A stretch of DNA of 64,000 nt from Candidatus Formimonas warabiya (GCF_002777255.1 NZ_CP017634.1:2616903-2680902), one strand, 5' to 3'. Shown: positions 1 to 8,498, counted from the stretch's first letter. Notes: generated from the letters alone by a model not told the origin. Translations and numbers: made by a program.

Positions 1-34
1 TTTTATTTTTTTAAAAAATATGACTTTCGTCACA

Positions 35-63
35 TTGTAAACAAAAGAGGTGTTATCTATAAT
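35..63 (+). promoter_or_regulatory. sigma-A promoter of the amino-acid ABC transporter gene
   Basis: A -35 box TTGTAA (35-40) and a perfect -10 box TATAAT (58-63) are separated by 17 bases. They lie 36 bases before the start codon at 100, which has the ribosome site AAGGAGGAAAG. The first 20 bases of the window are a T-run followed by an A-run and may be the tail of an upstream terminator. Confidence 0.7.
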
Positions 64-99
64 TTAAGGAGTCAAAGCCGTGATAAAAGGAGGAAAGTC

Positions 100-2430
100 A
101 TGCACAAGAATATGGTGAAAATAGGATTTGTCCTTATGCTTATTTTCTCCTTGGCGAGCGGACAGCTAAACGCGGCCGGCGCCGGCAAGCTGAACACCGT
201 CGACGACCTCAAGGATAAACGGATTGGGGTTTTGCTGGGCAGCGTTTACGACGAATACGCCGTCCAAACCTACCCGCAGGCCCAAATCCTGCAGTATAAA
301 AGCCCGTCCGACATGGTGCTGGCGGTAAAAACCGAGAAAGTCGACGCTGCCATCTATACCCATGAAACGATCCTGGTCGTCCTGCGGGATGATGATTCAA
401 TGGACTTATTAGGCGAGAACCTGTTTCGCGTCCCTATAGGCATGGGTTTTAACCAGAAAAACGATGAATTGCGCCAACAGTTCAATACCTTTTTAGCCGG
501 AGTCAAACAGAGCGGGGTTCTCGACGATATGGTGAAGCGCTGGGTAATTGACGGCAAAACGGAAATGCCGGTGCTTGCCAACCCGAAAAATAACGGCCGG
601 CTGGTCGTGGGGGTAGTCAGCGATAAAGGCATGCCTTTTGCCCTGGTGATGAACAACCAAATCGTCGGCTTTGATATTGAACTGTGCGAAAGATTTGCCG
701 CTTACTTAGGTAAAGAGCTCGTGCTGGCGGATATGGAATTCGGCAGCCTGATTCCCGCTGCGGCCGGCAATAAGATCGACATGATCGCCAGTTCTTTGAT
801 CATCACCGAAGAAAGGGCCCGGCAGATCGGCTTTTCCGACCCGTATTACGAGATGGGGGCAAGCGCCTTTGCCCTGAAGAAAAATATGGCCCGCTACGAC
901 AGCGGGCAAACGGGGACAGCCGGCTTGACGGGCGCAAGCGGCTCCGGCAAACTGAATACCGTCGACGACCTTAAGGATAAACGGATTGGGGTTTTGTTGG
1001 GCAGTATTCACGACGGTTACGCCATTAAAACTTACCCGCAAGCTGTGGTTTTGCAGTATAAGAGTGTGCCGGACCTGGTGCTAGCGGTAAAAACCGGAAA
1101 AGTCGATGCCGCCTTTATCTCCCGGGAAACGCTCCTGGACATCATGCGGGAGGATGATACATTAGGCTTTCTGAGCGAGAACCTGTATCGCAGCCCGATG
1201 GGTATAGCCTTTAACCAGAACAGCGATAACTTACGGGAACAGTTCAACGCCTTTTTAGCCGGAATCAAACAGAGCGGCGTCTACGACGATATGATGAAAC
1301 GCTGGATGATCGACAGAAATACGGATATGCCGGTGATTGCCAACCCCCAGAATAACGGCCGGCTGGTCGTGGGGACAGTCAGCAATAAAGGAATGCCTTT
1401 CTCCCTTGTAATAAACAACCAAATCGTCGGCTTCGACATTGAAATAGCCGAAAGGTTTGCCGCTTACTTAGGCAAAGAGCTGGTGCTGGAGGATATGGAA
1501 TTCAACAGCCTTATTGCCGCCGTAGCCGGCAATAAGATCGACATGATCGCCGGTTCGATGCTGATCACCGAAGAAAGGGCCCGGCAGGTCGACTTTTCCG
1601 ATCCGTATTACGAGATGGGGACGAGCGTATTTGCCCTGAAAAAAAATATCGCCGGCGGCAGCCAGGCCGGAAGTGATCTGCACTCCGGCCAAACAGCCGG
1701 CGATCCTGCCGTCAGCGGCTTTGTAAATATCTTTACCGGCATCAAGAACAGCTTCTACAGCAATATCATCCTGGAACAGCGCTACCTGATGATCGTCGAA
1801 GGCCTAAAAATCACCGTCCTGATCTCGCTTTTCTCCGTAATTTTCGGAACGCTTTTAGGGGCTTTGATCTGCTTCCTGCGCATGTCCAAAAACAGGATCC
1901 TCAGCGGCATAGCGCTGGTTTACATCTCCATTCTTCGGGGAACTCCGGTGCTGGTGCTCTTAATGCTTATATTCTACGTGGTATTTGCCTCGGTGGATAT
2001 CAACCCTGCACTGGTGGCGGTAATCGCCTTCGGGATGAACTTCGCTGCCTATGTCTCCGAAATGTTTCGCACCGCCATTCAAGGCGTCGACAAAGGACAG
2101 CGGGAAGCGGGTATCGCCATCGGGTTTACCCCCCTGCAAACCTTCATATATGTAATCCTGCCCCAGGCCGTGCGGCAGGTCCTGCCGGTCTATAAGGGCG
2201 AATTCATCTCCCTCGTCAAAATGACCTCAGTGGTCGGCTATATTGCCGTCCAGGATCTGACCAAAGCCAGCGACATCATCAGGAGCCGCACCTTCGACGC
2301 CTTCTTCCCGCTCATCATGGTGGCGGTGCTCTACTTTATTATCACCTGGCTCTTGACCCTGGTGCTGGATTATATCGGCCTCCAAACAGACCGGAAGAAA
2401 AAACGGCAGACAGTGAAAGCCTGTACTTAG
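100..2430 (+). CDS. Amino-acid ABC transporter: tandem substrate-binding units fused to permease
   Basis: This 776-residue protein starts with a signal peptide (about residues 1-28) followed by two near-identical binding-protein units (about residues 30-263 and 284-517) and a C-terminal HisM/GlnP-type permease domain (about 560-765, with the EAA-loop-like segment GQREAGIAIGFTPLQ). Within each unit the lobe order is swapped relative to a classic family 3 binding protein: the segment LNTVDDLKDKRIGVLLGS, normally in the second half, comes first, and the segment with IVGFDIE and the ITEERARQ/FSDPYYEMG motif follows. Known Firmicutes transporters have a single such unit before the permease; here it is duplicated. 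The likely role is uptake of a polar amino acid, with the binding domains tethered outside the membrane. No ATPase subunit is next to it, so it must use one encoded elsewhere. The family call is strong; the substrate is unknown. Confidence 0.85.
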   Translation: MHKNMVKIGFVLMLIFSLASGQLNAAGAGKLNTVDDLKDKRIGVLLGSVYDEYAVQTYPQAQILQYKSPSDMVLAVKTEKVDAAIYTHETILVVLRDDDSMDLLGENLFRVPIGMGFNQKNDELRQQFNTFLAGVKQSGVLDDMVKRWVIDGKTEMPVLANPKNNGRLVVGVVSDKGMPFALVMNNQIVGFDIELCERFAAYLGKELVLADMEFGSLIPAAAGNKIDMIASSLIITEERARQIGFSDPYYEMGASAFALKKNMARYDSGQTGTAGLTGASGSGKLNTVDDLKDKRIGVLLGSIHDGYAIKTYPQAVVLQYKSVPDLVLAVKTGKVDAAFISRETLLDIMREDDTLGFLSENLYRSPMGIAFNQNSDNLREQFNAFLAGIKQSGVYDDMMKRWMIDRNTDMPVIANPQNNGRLVVGTVSNKGMPFSLVINNQIVGFDIEIAERFAAYLGKELVLEDMEFNSLIAAVAGNKIDMIAGSMLITEERARQVDFSDPYYEMGTSVFALKKNIAGGSQAGSDLHSGQTAGDPAVSGFVNIFTGIKNSFYSNIILEQRYLMIVEGLKITVLISLFSVIFGTLLGALICFLRMSKNRILSGIALVYISILRGTPVLVLLMLIFYVVFASVDINPALVAVIAFGMNFAAYVSEMFRTAIQGVDKGQREAGIAIGFTPLQTFIYVILPQAVRQVLPVYKGEFISLVKMTSVVGYIAVQDLTKASDIIRSRTFDAFFPLIMVAVLYFIITWLLTLVLDYIGLQTDRKKKRQTVKACT
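187..1650 (+). repeat. In-gene tandem duplication, 762-base period
   Basis: The segments 187-888 and 949-1650 align without gaps at an offset of exactly 762 bases (254 codons). Long stretches are identical at the DNA level, including synonymous positions, for example around 211-233 compared with 973-995. They encode the two substrate-binding units. A Gly/Ser/Thr-rich linker (about 891-948) separates them. The high DNA identity suggests a recent duplication or continuing gene conversion. Confidence 0.9.
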
Positions 2431-2463
2431 GAAGCGGGCAGAAATTTTCGAGGGGGAATTGGG

Positions 2464-3510
2464 TTGAAAATTGTTCATAAAGTTTCCAGAGGAATAATGC
2501 TGTTCGTTTTACTTATCGTGTCAATACTGTTGGCGGGATGCGGGCAGGGAGAAGCCCCGGCCAAAAGCGCGGCCGCGCCGCTGAAGGTGGCGCTGGTGCT
2601 GGATCAGCCGGGGTTGGGAGACGGCGGTTTTAATGACTCCGCCCACAGCGGGCTCACGAGAGCCAAAGAGAATTTCTCCGATAAGCTGGAGATTTCAACG
2701 GTTACGCCCAAGGATCTGGAGTCCAGGGAAGAAGAGCTGAAAAAGCTCGTCCAAAACAAAACCGACCTGGTGATCGCTATGGGATACTACTACGCGGACA
2801 TTCTGCCGCAAGTGGCGGCGGAGTATCCTGACATCAAATTTGTCTTAATAGACAACGACTTGCCTGATCTTAAAGCCGAAGGCAATCTGACCTCCCTGAC
2901 CTTTAAGGACCAGGAAGGAGCTTTCCTGGCGGGCGCGGCCCTGAAAAGCCGGACAGGAAAAATCGGTTTTGTCGGCGGCGTGGAAGTCCCTGCCGTTAAA
3001 AATTTCGAAGCGGGGTATACCGCAGGGGCAAAACATATCAATCCCGGGATAGAAATATTTAGCTCATACGCCGCCACGGGGGTCGAAGGATTTAACAGCC
3101 CGGAAAAGGGTAAGGCCCTGGCTCTGGCTCAAATAAAGGATGGCGCCGACGTGATCTTTCATGCCGCAGGCGCTACGGGCTTTGGGGTGTTTGAAGCAGC
3201 GGCGGAGAAAAAGATCCTGGCTATCGGTGTCGACATCGACCAGACTTTTGTTGTGCCCGAGGCGGAGCGGGAATACATTTTAACCAGCATCATTAAAGGC
3301 GTGGATATCGCGGTTTACGACGTGATTAGCCTCAGGCTGGACAATAAGCTTATGGGAGGCTATATCACGCTCGGCGTCAAAGACGGTGTGGAAACCTACG
3401 CCGAAAACGAAATCAACAAGGAACTGCTGGCCGAGATCAAGCCCCGGCTGGATGGGATCAAAGCGCAGATCATCGACGGTGCGATTACGGTCCCTGAATT
3501 TACTAAGTAG
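2464..3510 (+). CDS. BMP-family (PnrA-like) substrate-binding lipoprotein
   Basis: The protein has 348 residues and starts at TTG, preceded by the ribosome site GAGGGGG. A lipoprotein signal ends in LLAGC with the lipidated Cys at residue 26. The mature part carries Bmp/Med family hallmarks: VALVLDQPGLGDGGFND near the start, IGFVGGVE in the middle, and DVIFHAAGATGFGVFEAA followed by AIGVDIDQ. Proteins of this family bind nucleosides or related ligands outside the membrane and feed ABC importers. The gene is 33 bases behind the fused amino-acid transporter and probably shares its transcript, but no nucleoside permease or ATPase is next to it, so its partner is unknown. Confidence 0.85.
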   Translation: MKIVHKVSRGIMLFVLLIVSILLAGCGQGEAPAKSAAAPLKVALVLDQPGLGDGGFNDSAHSGLTRAKENFSDKLEISTVTPKDLESREEELKKLVQNKTDLVIAMGYYYADILPQVAAEYPDIKFVLIDNDLPDLKAEGNLTSLTFKDQEGAFLAGAALKSRTGKIGFVGGVEVPAVKNFEAGYTAGAKHINPGIEIFSSYAATGVEGFNSPEKGKALALAQIKDGADVIFHAAGATGFGVFEAAAEKKILAIGVDIDQTFVVPEAEREYILTSIIKGVDIAVYDVISLRLDNKLMGGYITLGVKDGVETYAENEINKELLAEIKPRLDGIKAQIIDGAITVPEFTK

Positions 3511-3528
3511 AAAAGAGGCGGAAGAGAC

Positions 3529-3718
3529 ATGGCCAACAAAACCGCTGCAGACTGCACAGCGCTGCGCCAATCCGGCGAGGTGCCCGGCGGCGAGATGCTT
3601 GGTTTCGGCCGCCGGCGGTGCAGGGCATAGCGGGCAGATCGAGTGCCGCGATTGCGGATGGGAATACCCCGGTGGTGATCATTGCCGCTGCAGGTATTGC
3701 GGGAGCATGAATTTGTGA
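3529..3718 (+). pseudogene. Frameshifted Cys-rich small peptide gene (possible RiPP precursor or zinc-ribbon peptide)
   Basis: An ATG at 3529 follows the ribosome site AGAGGCGGAAGAG and opens a short frame (MANKTAADCTALRQSG...) that stops at 3630. From about 3605, the frame one base further on encodes SAAGG, then a Cys-rich tail with CRDC and CRCRYC ending in GSMNL, stop at 3718. Removing one T near 3605 would join both halves into a peptide of about 62 residues with a Gly-Gly-containing leader and a five-Cys tail, the same layout and size as the intact gene at 3798. It could instead be a small zinc-ribbon protein. The frameshift may be real decay or a sequencing error. Confidence 0.5.
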
Positions 3719-3797
3719 ATTTAGATCCGGAGTCGTGGTAGGGCGATAACGGAGTTTAAGATTTTTGGTTAGGGTAAACAGAGAGGACATGATAAGA

Positions 3798-3995
3798 ATG
3801 AGCAACGAAAAGACAGGGGAAGAAAAAGGAAGCGCCGGACAAGGCCGTATACTGGACGCCGAGGAATTGGGCGCCGTGACCGGAGGGGAGGGAACGCCGC
3901 CGATAGACAGATGTCCTTTCTGGGACAAGGACTTTTGTCACGGCAATGGCTATACCTGCACAAGTTATTACAAAGACAAATGTCCTTATGTCTAA
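3798..3995 (+). CDS. Putative RiPP/bacteriocin-type precursor peptide
   Basis: This frame encodes 65 residues. The chosen ATG at 3798 is 11 bases after the AGAGAGG site; an in-frame ATG at 3789 sits too close to it. The N-terminal part is charged and ends in LDAEELGAVTGG, which resembles the double-glycine leader ends that peptidase-ABC exporters cleave and the leaders of Nif11-type precursors. The remaining 35 residues (EGTPPIDRCPFWDKDFC...) hold four Cys, several aromatic residues and end in CPYV. No modification enzyme or peptidase exporter is present in the window, so maturation would need distant genes. The leader-core reading is inference; a small secreted Cys-rich protein is the main alternative. 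Confidence 0.6.
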   Translation: MSNEKTGEEKGSAGQGRILDAEELGAVTGGEGTPPIDRCPFWDKDFCHGNGYTCTSYYKDKCPYV

Positions 3996-4124
3996 GCAAA
4001 ATGAACAAAAGTTTGGTGAAGGATGATAGGTTTAATTATCCTGGGATCGGTTCTGGGGGGATGTGCCGCCCAACCGGCGGTGCCGCCCGTCTGCCGGACC
4101 GGCGCGGCGGAGGAGGACATCAAC

Positions 4125-4164
4125 ATGTCAAGGGGACATGTCAAGGGGACAGGTCCCTTGACAT
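4125..4164. repeat. Direct and inverted repeat of TCAAGGGGAC
   Basis: ATGTCAAGGGGAC occurs at 4125-4137 and again at 4138-4150, and is followed by the inverted copy GTCCCTTGACAT (4153-4164). The second copy and the inverted copy can form a hairpin with a two-base loop. It lies between convergent genes and has no T-run typical of a terminator. It resembles the GGGGAC-containing short palindromes that are scattered in many Clostridia genomes. Confidence 0.6.
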
Positions 4165-4215
4165 AAATCACCTGCATATTAATTAATTTTAGTTTCTCCA
4201 TCTTAGCGTTAAGAA

Positions 4216-5574
4216 TCATCCATTTACTTTTCCTATCGCATTATCCAGTATCTCTATGGCCAGGTCTATTTCCTCCTGCCGGATGATCAGCGGAGGAGAC
4301 CATACGATGATATTCCCGTATGAGACTTTAAAGCTTAGGCCTTTTTCAAGACAGGAATACATTATTTTTTCCGTTTCTTCCCTGGCGGGTTCTTTAGTGT
4401 TTCTATCTTTCACCATCTCAAGGGCAAACAGCAATCCCATGCCTCTCACATCTCCGATGAGCGCATGCTTTTTCATAAGGTTTTCAAGCCTTCGGTACAT
4501 GTAGCCGCTCATTTTATTACAATGGACCAACAGGTTCTCTTTTTGGATAAATTCTATCGTGGCCAGAGCCGCTGCGGCTCCCACAGGGCTTTTTTCATGG
4601 GTATAATGGCCTATGGAAAAACGCTGGGCCACATCCAGTTCTTCTTTTGCGATCAAAGCTGCCATGGGGAGAATCCCACCGCCCAGGCCCTTGCCGATAA
4701 CAACCATATCGGGCACGATATCATAATGTTCAAAAGCAAACATTCTACCGGTCCTTCCCAGCGATATAGCGGTTTCATCCAGTATCAGCAAGGCTCCATG
4801 GCGGTCGCATAATTTTCTTATTTCCTGAAAATAGTCTGCAGGCGGAAGCTGCACATCGGTATTTCTGATGGTCTCCAGAATGACCGCCCCTACATCCCCT
4901 ATCTTTTCCAGCACATTTTCCAGGTATTTTACGCACTTTAAACCGCATCTACCGCATTCACCCAAGATGCAGCGGTAATTGTTGACCGGAAGGACATGCT
5001 CCACTCCCGGCAGCAATGGACCTATGCCTTTGCTGAAAGTCGATTCCCCCCCTACCGAAATGGCATCCAATGAAGCGCCATGAAACGAATCCCACATGGA
5101 AACCACCTTAAATTTTCCGGTGGCAATGCGGGCAAGCTTCAACGCGATTCCAACAGCAGAAGTGGCTCCCGGTGCAAACAGCACCTTGTTTAAAGTTCCC
5201 GGTGCAATTTGGGCAAGCTTTTCCGCCAGTTCTATGATCTTTATATTGGTGTACCTTCTGGTACAAAAAGGAAGTATATCCAGCTGGCTCTTGATGGCAT
5301 CTATGACGTATGGATTTGCGAACCCCACCTGGTGTACGTTGTTTCCGTGAAAATCCATTATCCTCCTGCCCTGCAAATCTTCAAGATAGATTCCCCCGCA
5401 TGAATTCAACACATCCAGGCAGGGTGTGGATGAAGACTGGTGCAGGAAAAGCCGGGCATCCTTTTCTAGCCACTCTTTGGTGTCTTCATCCGTATGATCC
5501 CGGATCCATTTTTCCCGGTAAGGCGAAAGGTTTATATCTCCCTCCAGCTTCAATTCATGGCCGAACTTGCGCAT
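4216..5574 (-). CDS. pbfA: PLP class III aminotransferase-fold enzyme, PbfA-like phosphonate ammonia-lyase
   Basis: The protein has 452 residues and is the last gene of the phosphonate operon. The class III fold is clear: GATSAVGIALKLARI (cofactor phosphate region), ILDE with the pyridine-binding Asp266, and VIGKGLGGG with the Schiff-base Lys295. The stretch MDFHGNNVHQVGF and the GHYTHEKSPV segment fit the subgroup found beside aminoethylphosphonate transporters, whose member PbfA removes ammonia from (R)-1-hydroxy-2-aminoethylphosphonate to give phosphonoacetaldehyde. A four-Cys group (C202, C207, C210, C214) in the middle could bind a metal. A true transaminase acting on 2-aminoethylphosphonate (PhnW-like role) is the alternative. 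Family very sure, exact reaction moderately sure. Confidence 0.7.
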   Translation of the reverse strand: MRKFGHELKLEGDINLSPYREKWIRDHTDEDTKEWLEKDARLFLHQSSSTPCLDVLNSCGGIYLEDLQGRRIMDFHGNNVHQVGFANPYVIDAIKSQLDILPFCTRRYTNIKIIELAEKLAQIAPGTLNKVLFAPGATSAVGIALKLARIATGKFKVVSMWDSFHGASLDAISVGGESTFSKGIGPLLPGVEHVLPVNNYRCILGECGRCGLKCVKYLENVLEKIGDVGAVILETIRNTDVQLPPADYFQEIRKLCDRHGALLILDETAISLGRTGRMFAFEHYDIVPDMVVIGKGLGGGILPMAALIAKEELDVAQRFSIGHYTHEKSPVGAAAALATIEFIQKENLLVHCNKMSGYMYRRLENLMKKHALIGDVRGMGLLFALEMVKDRNTKEPAREETEKIMYSCLEKGLSFKVSYGNIIVWSPPLIIRQEEIDLAIEILDNAIGKVNG

Positions 5575-5638
5575 AGTTTTTTTCTCCTTTTATAATTTGC
5601 CGGCATTTTTTTATTTTCCATATCAACTTAGTATTGCA

Positions 5639-6478
5639 TCAAATGGGATTTTGAGTGCCGCGCTCTAACCCTTCAGATATATCGTATGTACTCATTTCTC
5701 CGGCCGGTTCCAAATTCAGCAGTTTGCACACCATCGGTGCTATGGCAAGCTGGGGCACCTCTTCACGATAGCATCCCGGCTGAAAAGCGGAACTGATGGT
5801 AAAGAGCGGCACATGGCGCTCATCGGGGCTGATGCCCTGATGCAAGCCGTCGCTGTTCATGCCGTGGTCAGCCGTGATCACAATATGGTAATCATTCTCC
5901 ATCCATCCGGGTACAAACCGCGCAAACCACCTGTCCAGCTCTATGGCCTGTTTCCGATACGCTTTGGAATCCGGGCCGAAAAGATGGCCCACATAATCCA
6001 TGCCCATGGGGTGGATGAGCAGAAAATCAGGATCATATGCGGAGCGAAGGATCTCGCCGTCTATCATCAGATGAGAATCGGGATAGGAATCATCAAAATA
6101 AAATTTGCCGAATTGGATGGCGTTGTCCTCATCCTTTTGCTCCCGGTCTCCGACAATGTCATAGGGCACATGGTTATATAGCTGGCTGATAAAATAGTAA
6201 GCCGCCGCCGCAGTTTTTAATCCTTTTTCCCGGGCCAGATGAAAGATGCTCTTTTGTTTGGAAAGACGGACAATATCATTTGACGTAATGCCGCTCACAT
6301 AAGGGGCGGTACCGGTCAAAAGTACTTCATACATGGGCCTGGATACGGCAGGCAATTCAGTTTTTACTAAAAACCGGGCAGCCAGATTTTTCTCCACAAG
6401 GTGGTGTAGATAACCCATCTGCATGCATGCCGTATCATACCGCAATCCATCCACCATGATCATAATGACCTTTCCCAT
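5639..6478 (-). CDS. Alkaline-phosphatase-superfamily hydrolase of the phosphonate operon
   Basis: The protein has 279 residues, about two thirds of a typical phosphonoacetate hydrolase. Motifs of the superfamily are in place: IMVDGLRYD (metal-ligand Asp10), the nucleophile candidate Ser46 in LPAVSRPM where PhnA-type enzymes usually have Thr, HPMGMDYVGH, TADHGM and ERHVPLF with further metal ligands. No signal peptide is visible, so it should act in the cytoplasm. It sits between the transporter ATPase gene and the PbfA-like gene, which suggests it breaks the C-P bond of the product or a related phosphonate or phosphate ester. Phosphonoacetate hydrolase-like is the best family label; the substrate is inferred from context only. 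Confidence 0.75.
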   Translation of the reverse strand: MGKVIMIMVDGLRYDTACMQMGYLHHLVEKNLAARFLVKTELPAVSRPMYEVLLTGTAPYVSGITSNDIVRLSKQKSIFHLAREKGLKTAAAAYYFISQLYNHVPYDIVGDREQKDEDNAIQFGKFYFDDSYPDSHLMIDGEILRSAYDPDFLLIHPMGMDYVGHLFGPDSKAYRKQAIELDRWFARFVPGWMENDYHIVITADHGMNSDGLHQGISPDERHVPLFTISSAFQPGCYREEVPQLAIAPMVCKLLNLEPAGEMSTYDISEGLERGTQNPI

Positions 6479-6505
6479 TTTGATTCCTCCATTTTATTTG
6501 GTTCT

Positions 6506-7639
6506 TTATACTGCGGGTTTTATTATTTCCCGGGCCTGGGGTACGCCTCTTAGCAAGGAAGAGCCGCTTTTGGAGTCATAGACCAGGCATGCTTCGGGGG
6601 GTACCTTTATGTCAATTTTTTCGCCAACCTTAAAAATGCGCTCATCTTCCGCAGGCAGATCCACCAGCATGGTACCGCCTTGAAAAAGGCCCACATTGCA
6701 TCTTACAATATTCCCCATGAAATTATTCATTTGCACCGTACCTTGAAGCATGGTCATGTCCCGGTCCCCGGATATATCCCCGGCGAGGCCGACGCTTTCC
6801 GCCCGAATCATGACCGTTACGGGCATGCCCGGCTGTACAGAATATGTCAAGCCGGGAAGCAGCAGTGTAAAGCGTCCGAACTGCCCAACGGGCGGGCTAA
6901 CCGAGAGCAATGGGCCGTCAAAACGGGATGCGGTTCCAATAAATTCTGCTGTAAACAAATTGGCCGGATTCCTGTAAAGGTTTTGAGGCGTGGCCATTTC
7001 CACTATTTCGCCGTTTTTCATCACCGCGATCCGGTCCGACATGGCCAGGGCCTCGGCCTGGTCGTGGGTGACATAGATGGTGGTTATCCCTAGTTCCTGT
7101 TGAATTTGCCGGATCTCATTCCTGAGTATTGTGCGCACCGAGGCGTCCAGGGCGCTCAGGGGCTCATCCAAAAGCAGGATCTCCGGTTTCGGGGCCAGAG
7201 CCCTGGCCAGAGCCACGCGTTGCTGTTGTCCACCGCTCAACTCATGGGGATAGCGCTTTTCTAAGCTGGCCAGGCCTACCTTTTCAAGCCAGCATCGGGC
7301 CTCGTTCCGAGCCTTTTCACGTTCCATGCCCTGAACCTCCAGACCGAAACTGATATTTCCCAAGGCTGTGAGATTAGGGAAAAGAGCGTAGTTTTGAAAT
7401 ACCATGCCCACCTTGCGCTTCTGCGGGGAAATGCATCCGAAATTGCAGTCGTCAAGCCATATCTCTCCCTCACCGGCCCTTTCCAGGCCGGCAATGATCC
7501 GAAAAAGGGTGCTTTTGCCGCAGCCGCTGGGTCCCAACAGGCTTACAAGTTCACCCGCACTTACAGTCATTCCTATGCCTTTTAAAGCCTGAAAACTTCC
7601 GAACCACTTGCTTATGCCTTTAAGCCTTAACTGTTTCAC
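6506..7639 (-). CDS. ABC transporter ATPase, phosphonate (PhnT/PotA-like)
   Basis: The protein has 377 residues. It has Walker A GPSGCGKST (residues 36-44), signature LSGGQQQRVALARALA, Walker B ILLLDEP, and a C-terminal TOBE-type regulatory domain from about residue 250, the layout of spermidine, iron and 2-aminoethylphosphonate importers. The start at 7639 overlaps the end of the upstream permease by 20 bases, which implies translational coupling. It powers the importer formed with the two permeases and the lipoprotein encoded upstream. The phosphonate substrate is deduced from the operon partners. Confidence 0.85.
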   Translation of the reverse strand: MKQLRLKGISKWFGSFQALKGIGMTVSAGELVSLLGPSGCGKSTLFRIIAGLERAGEGEIWLDDCNFGCISPQKRKVGMVFQNYALFPNLTALGNISFGLEVQGMEREKARNEARCWLEKVGLASLEKRYPHELSGGQQQRVALARALAPKPEILLLDEPLSALDASVRTILRNEIRQIQQELGITTIYVTHDQAEALAMSDRIAVMKNGEIVEMATPQNLYRNPANLFTAEFIGTASRFDGPLLSVSPPVGQFGRFTLLLPGLTYSVQPGMPVTVMIRAESVGLAGDISGDRDMTMLQGTVQMNNFMGNIVRCNVGLFQGGTMLVDLPAEDERIFKVGEKIDIKVPPEACLVYDSKSGSSLLRGVPQAREIIKPAV

Positions 7640-8498
7640 TCATATCACTCGCTTTCTTTTGCAGTATGAGATCATCTTCTTTTGGAACCTTTTGAATAGG
7701 CTGACTCAGATAGCCCGCCACCGAAGTAAATAAAAAGACGATGATGATGGCAATCATAGACATGGCGCTGGTTTGATGCCCGTCTATGTGGAAATATTTG
7801 TTCAAAAGAACGGGATAGGTCTCCCAGCCGGCGCCTACAATCAACTGAGCCAGGGCAAAATCATCGAAGGCTGTAGCAAAAGCCATAGCTCCTGCTACGG
7901 CTATCCCTCTCTTGAGGGATGGAATCAAAATCCTCGTAAGAAACTGAAATGTGGTGCAGCGCAGCGTACAGGCAGCTTCATACAAAAGCTTGACATTGAT
8001 GGCCCTGAAGCTGTTTTGCAAAGTCCAGTATACAAATGGAAGCCCAAAAGCTGCCTCCGTACCGATCAATAACACAGGCTGCCCCAGCAATACGGGGAGG
8101 AATTCTCCATAAAAGCTTACCGCTCCTATAGCCAGCACCACTCCCGGCAGCGCCACCGGAATGATAGCAAGAGCCTCCAGCCAGTCCCCAAGGCGGTTCT
8201 TGCCGATATTTACTGCCAGCAGTGCCAGAAGCACTACTCCTACTTGGATTGTGGCGGCAATTACCGATAGAAAAAGGGACCGGCCCATGGCGGCAGCAAA
8301 AGCCGGGTCACTGAAAACTTGAACATATGCATCGATCGTCCAGGATTCGGGCAGAACAGTAGTCGTCCACCGCTGGGCCAGAGAAAAGAACAGCGTCGCG
8401 GTAAGCGGCAAAAAAGTATATAGGAGAAAAAAAACGGTAAGCAGCCACATAAACCAATGTCCCCGGCCTTTGTTGCTTGATGGTGCCGCACGTTTCAT
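7620..8498 (-). CDS. ABC transporter permease, phosphonate importer (second permease)
   Basis: The start at 8498 overlaps the previous stop as ATGA and gives 292 residues; longer versions of this frame only read into the preceding gene. It has about six membrane segments and a binding-protein-dependent permease loop around EAACTLRCTTFQFLTRILIPSLKRGI, as in PotC/PhnV-type permeases. It forms the membrane channel with the permease at 8495-9331. Confidence 0.85.
   Translation of the reverse strand: MKRAAPSSNKGRGHWFMWLLTVFFLLYTFLPLTATLFFSLAQRWTTTVLPESWTIDAYVQVFSDPAFAAAMGRSLFLSVIAATIQVGVVLLALLAVNIGKNRLGDWLEALAIIPVALPGVVLAIGAVSFYGEFLPVLLGQPVLLIGTEAAFGLPFVYWTLQNSFRAINVKLLYEAACTLRCTTFQFLTRILIPSLKRGIAVAGAMAFATAFDDFALAQLIVGAGWETYPVLLNKYFHIDGHQTSAMSMIAIIIVFLFTSVAGYLSQPIQKVPKEDDLILQKKASDMSETVKA

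Noticed and set aside
4023-4166. 47-codon frame with lipobox-like start MIGLIILGSVLGGC
   Set aside because: The ribosome site directly touches the ATG, the signal lacks positive charge and the frame ends in the inverted repeat. It could be a lipoprotein gene remnant, but support is too weak.
3911-4186. 91-codon plus-strand frame overlapping the precursor peptide gene
   Set aside because: It is a shadow of the peptide gene in another frame and reads through the repeat; composition is not protein-like.
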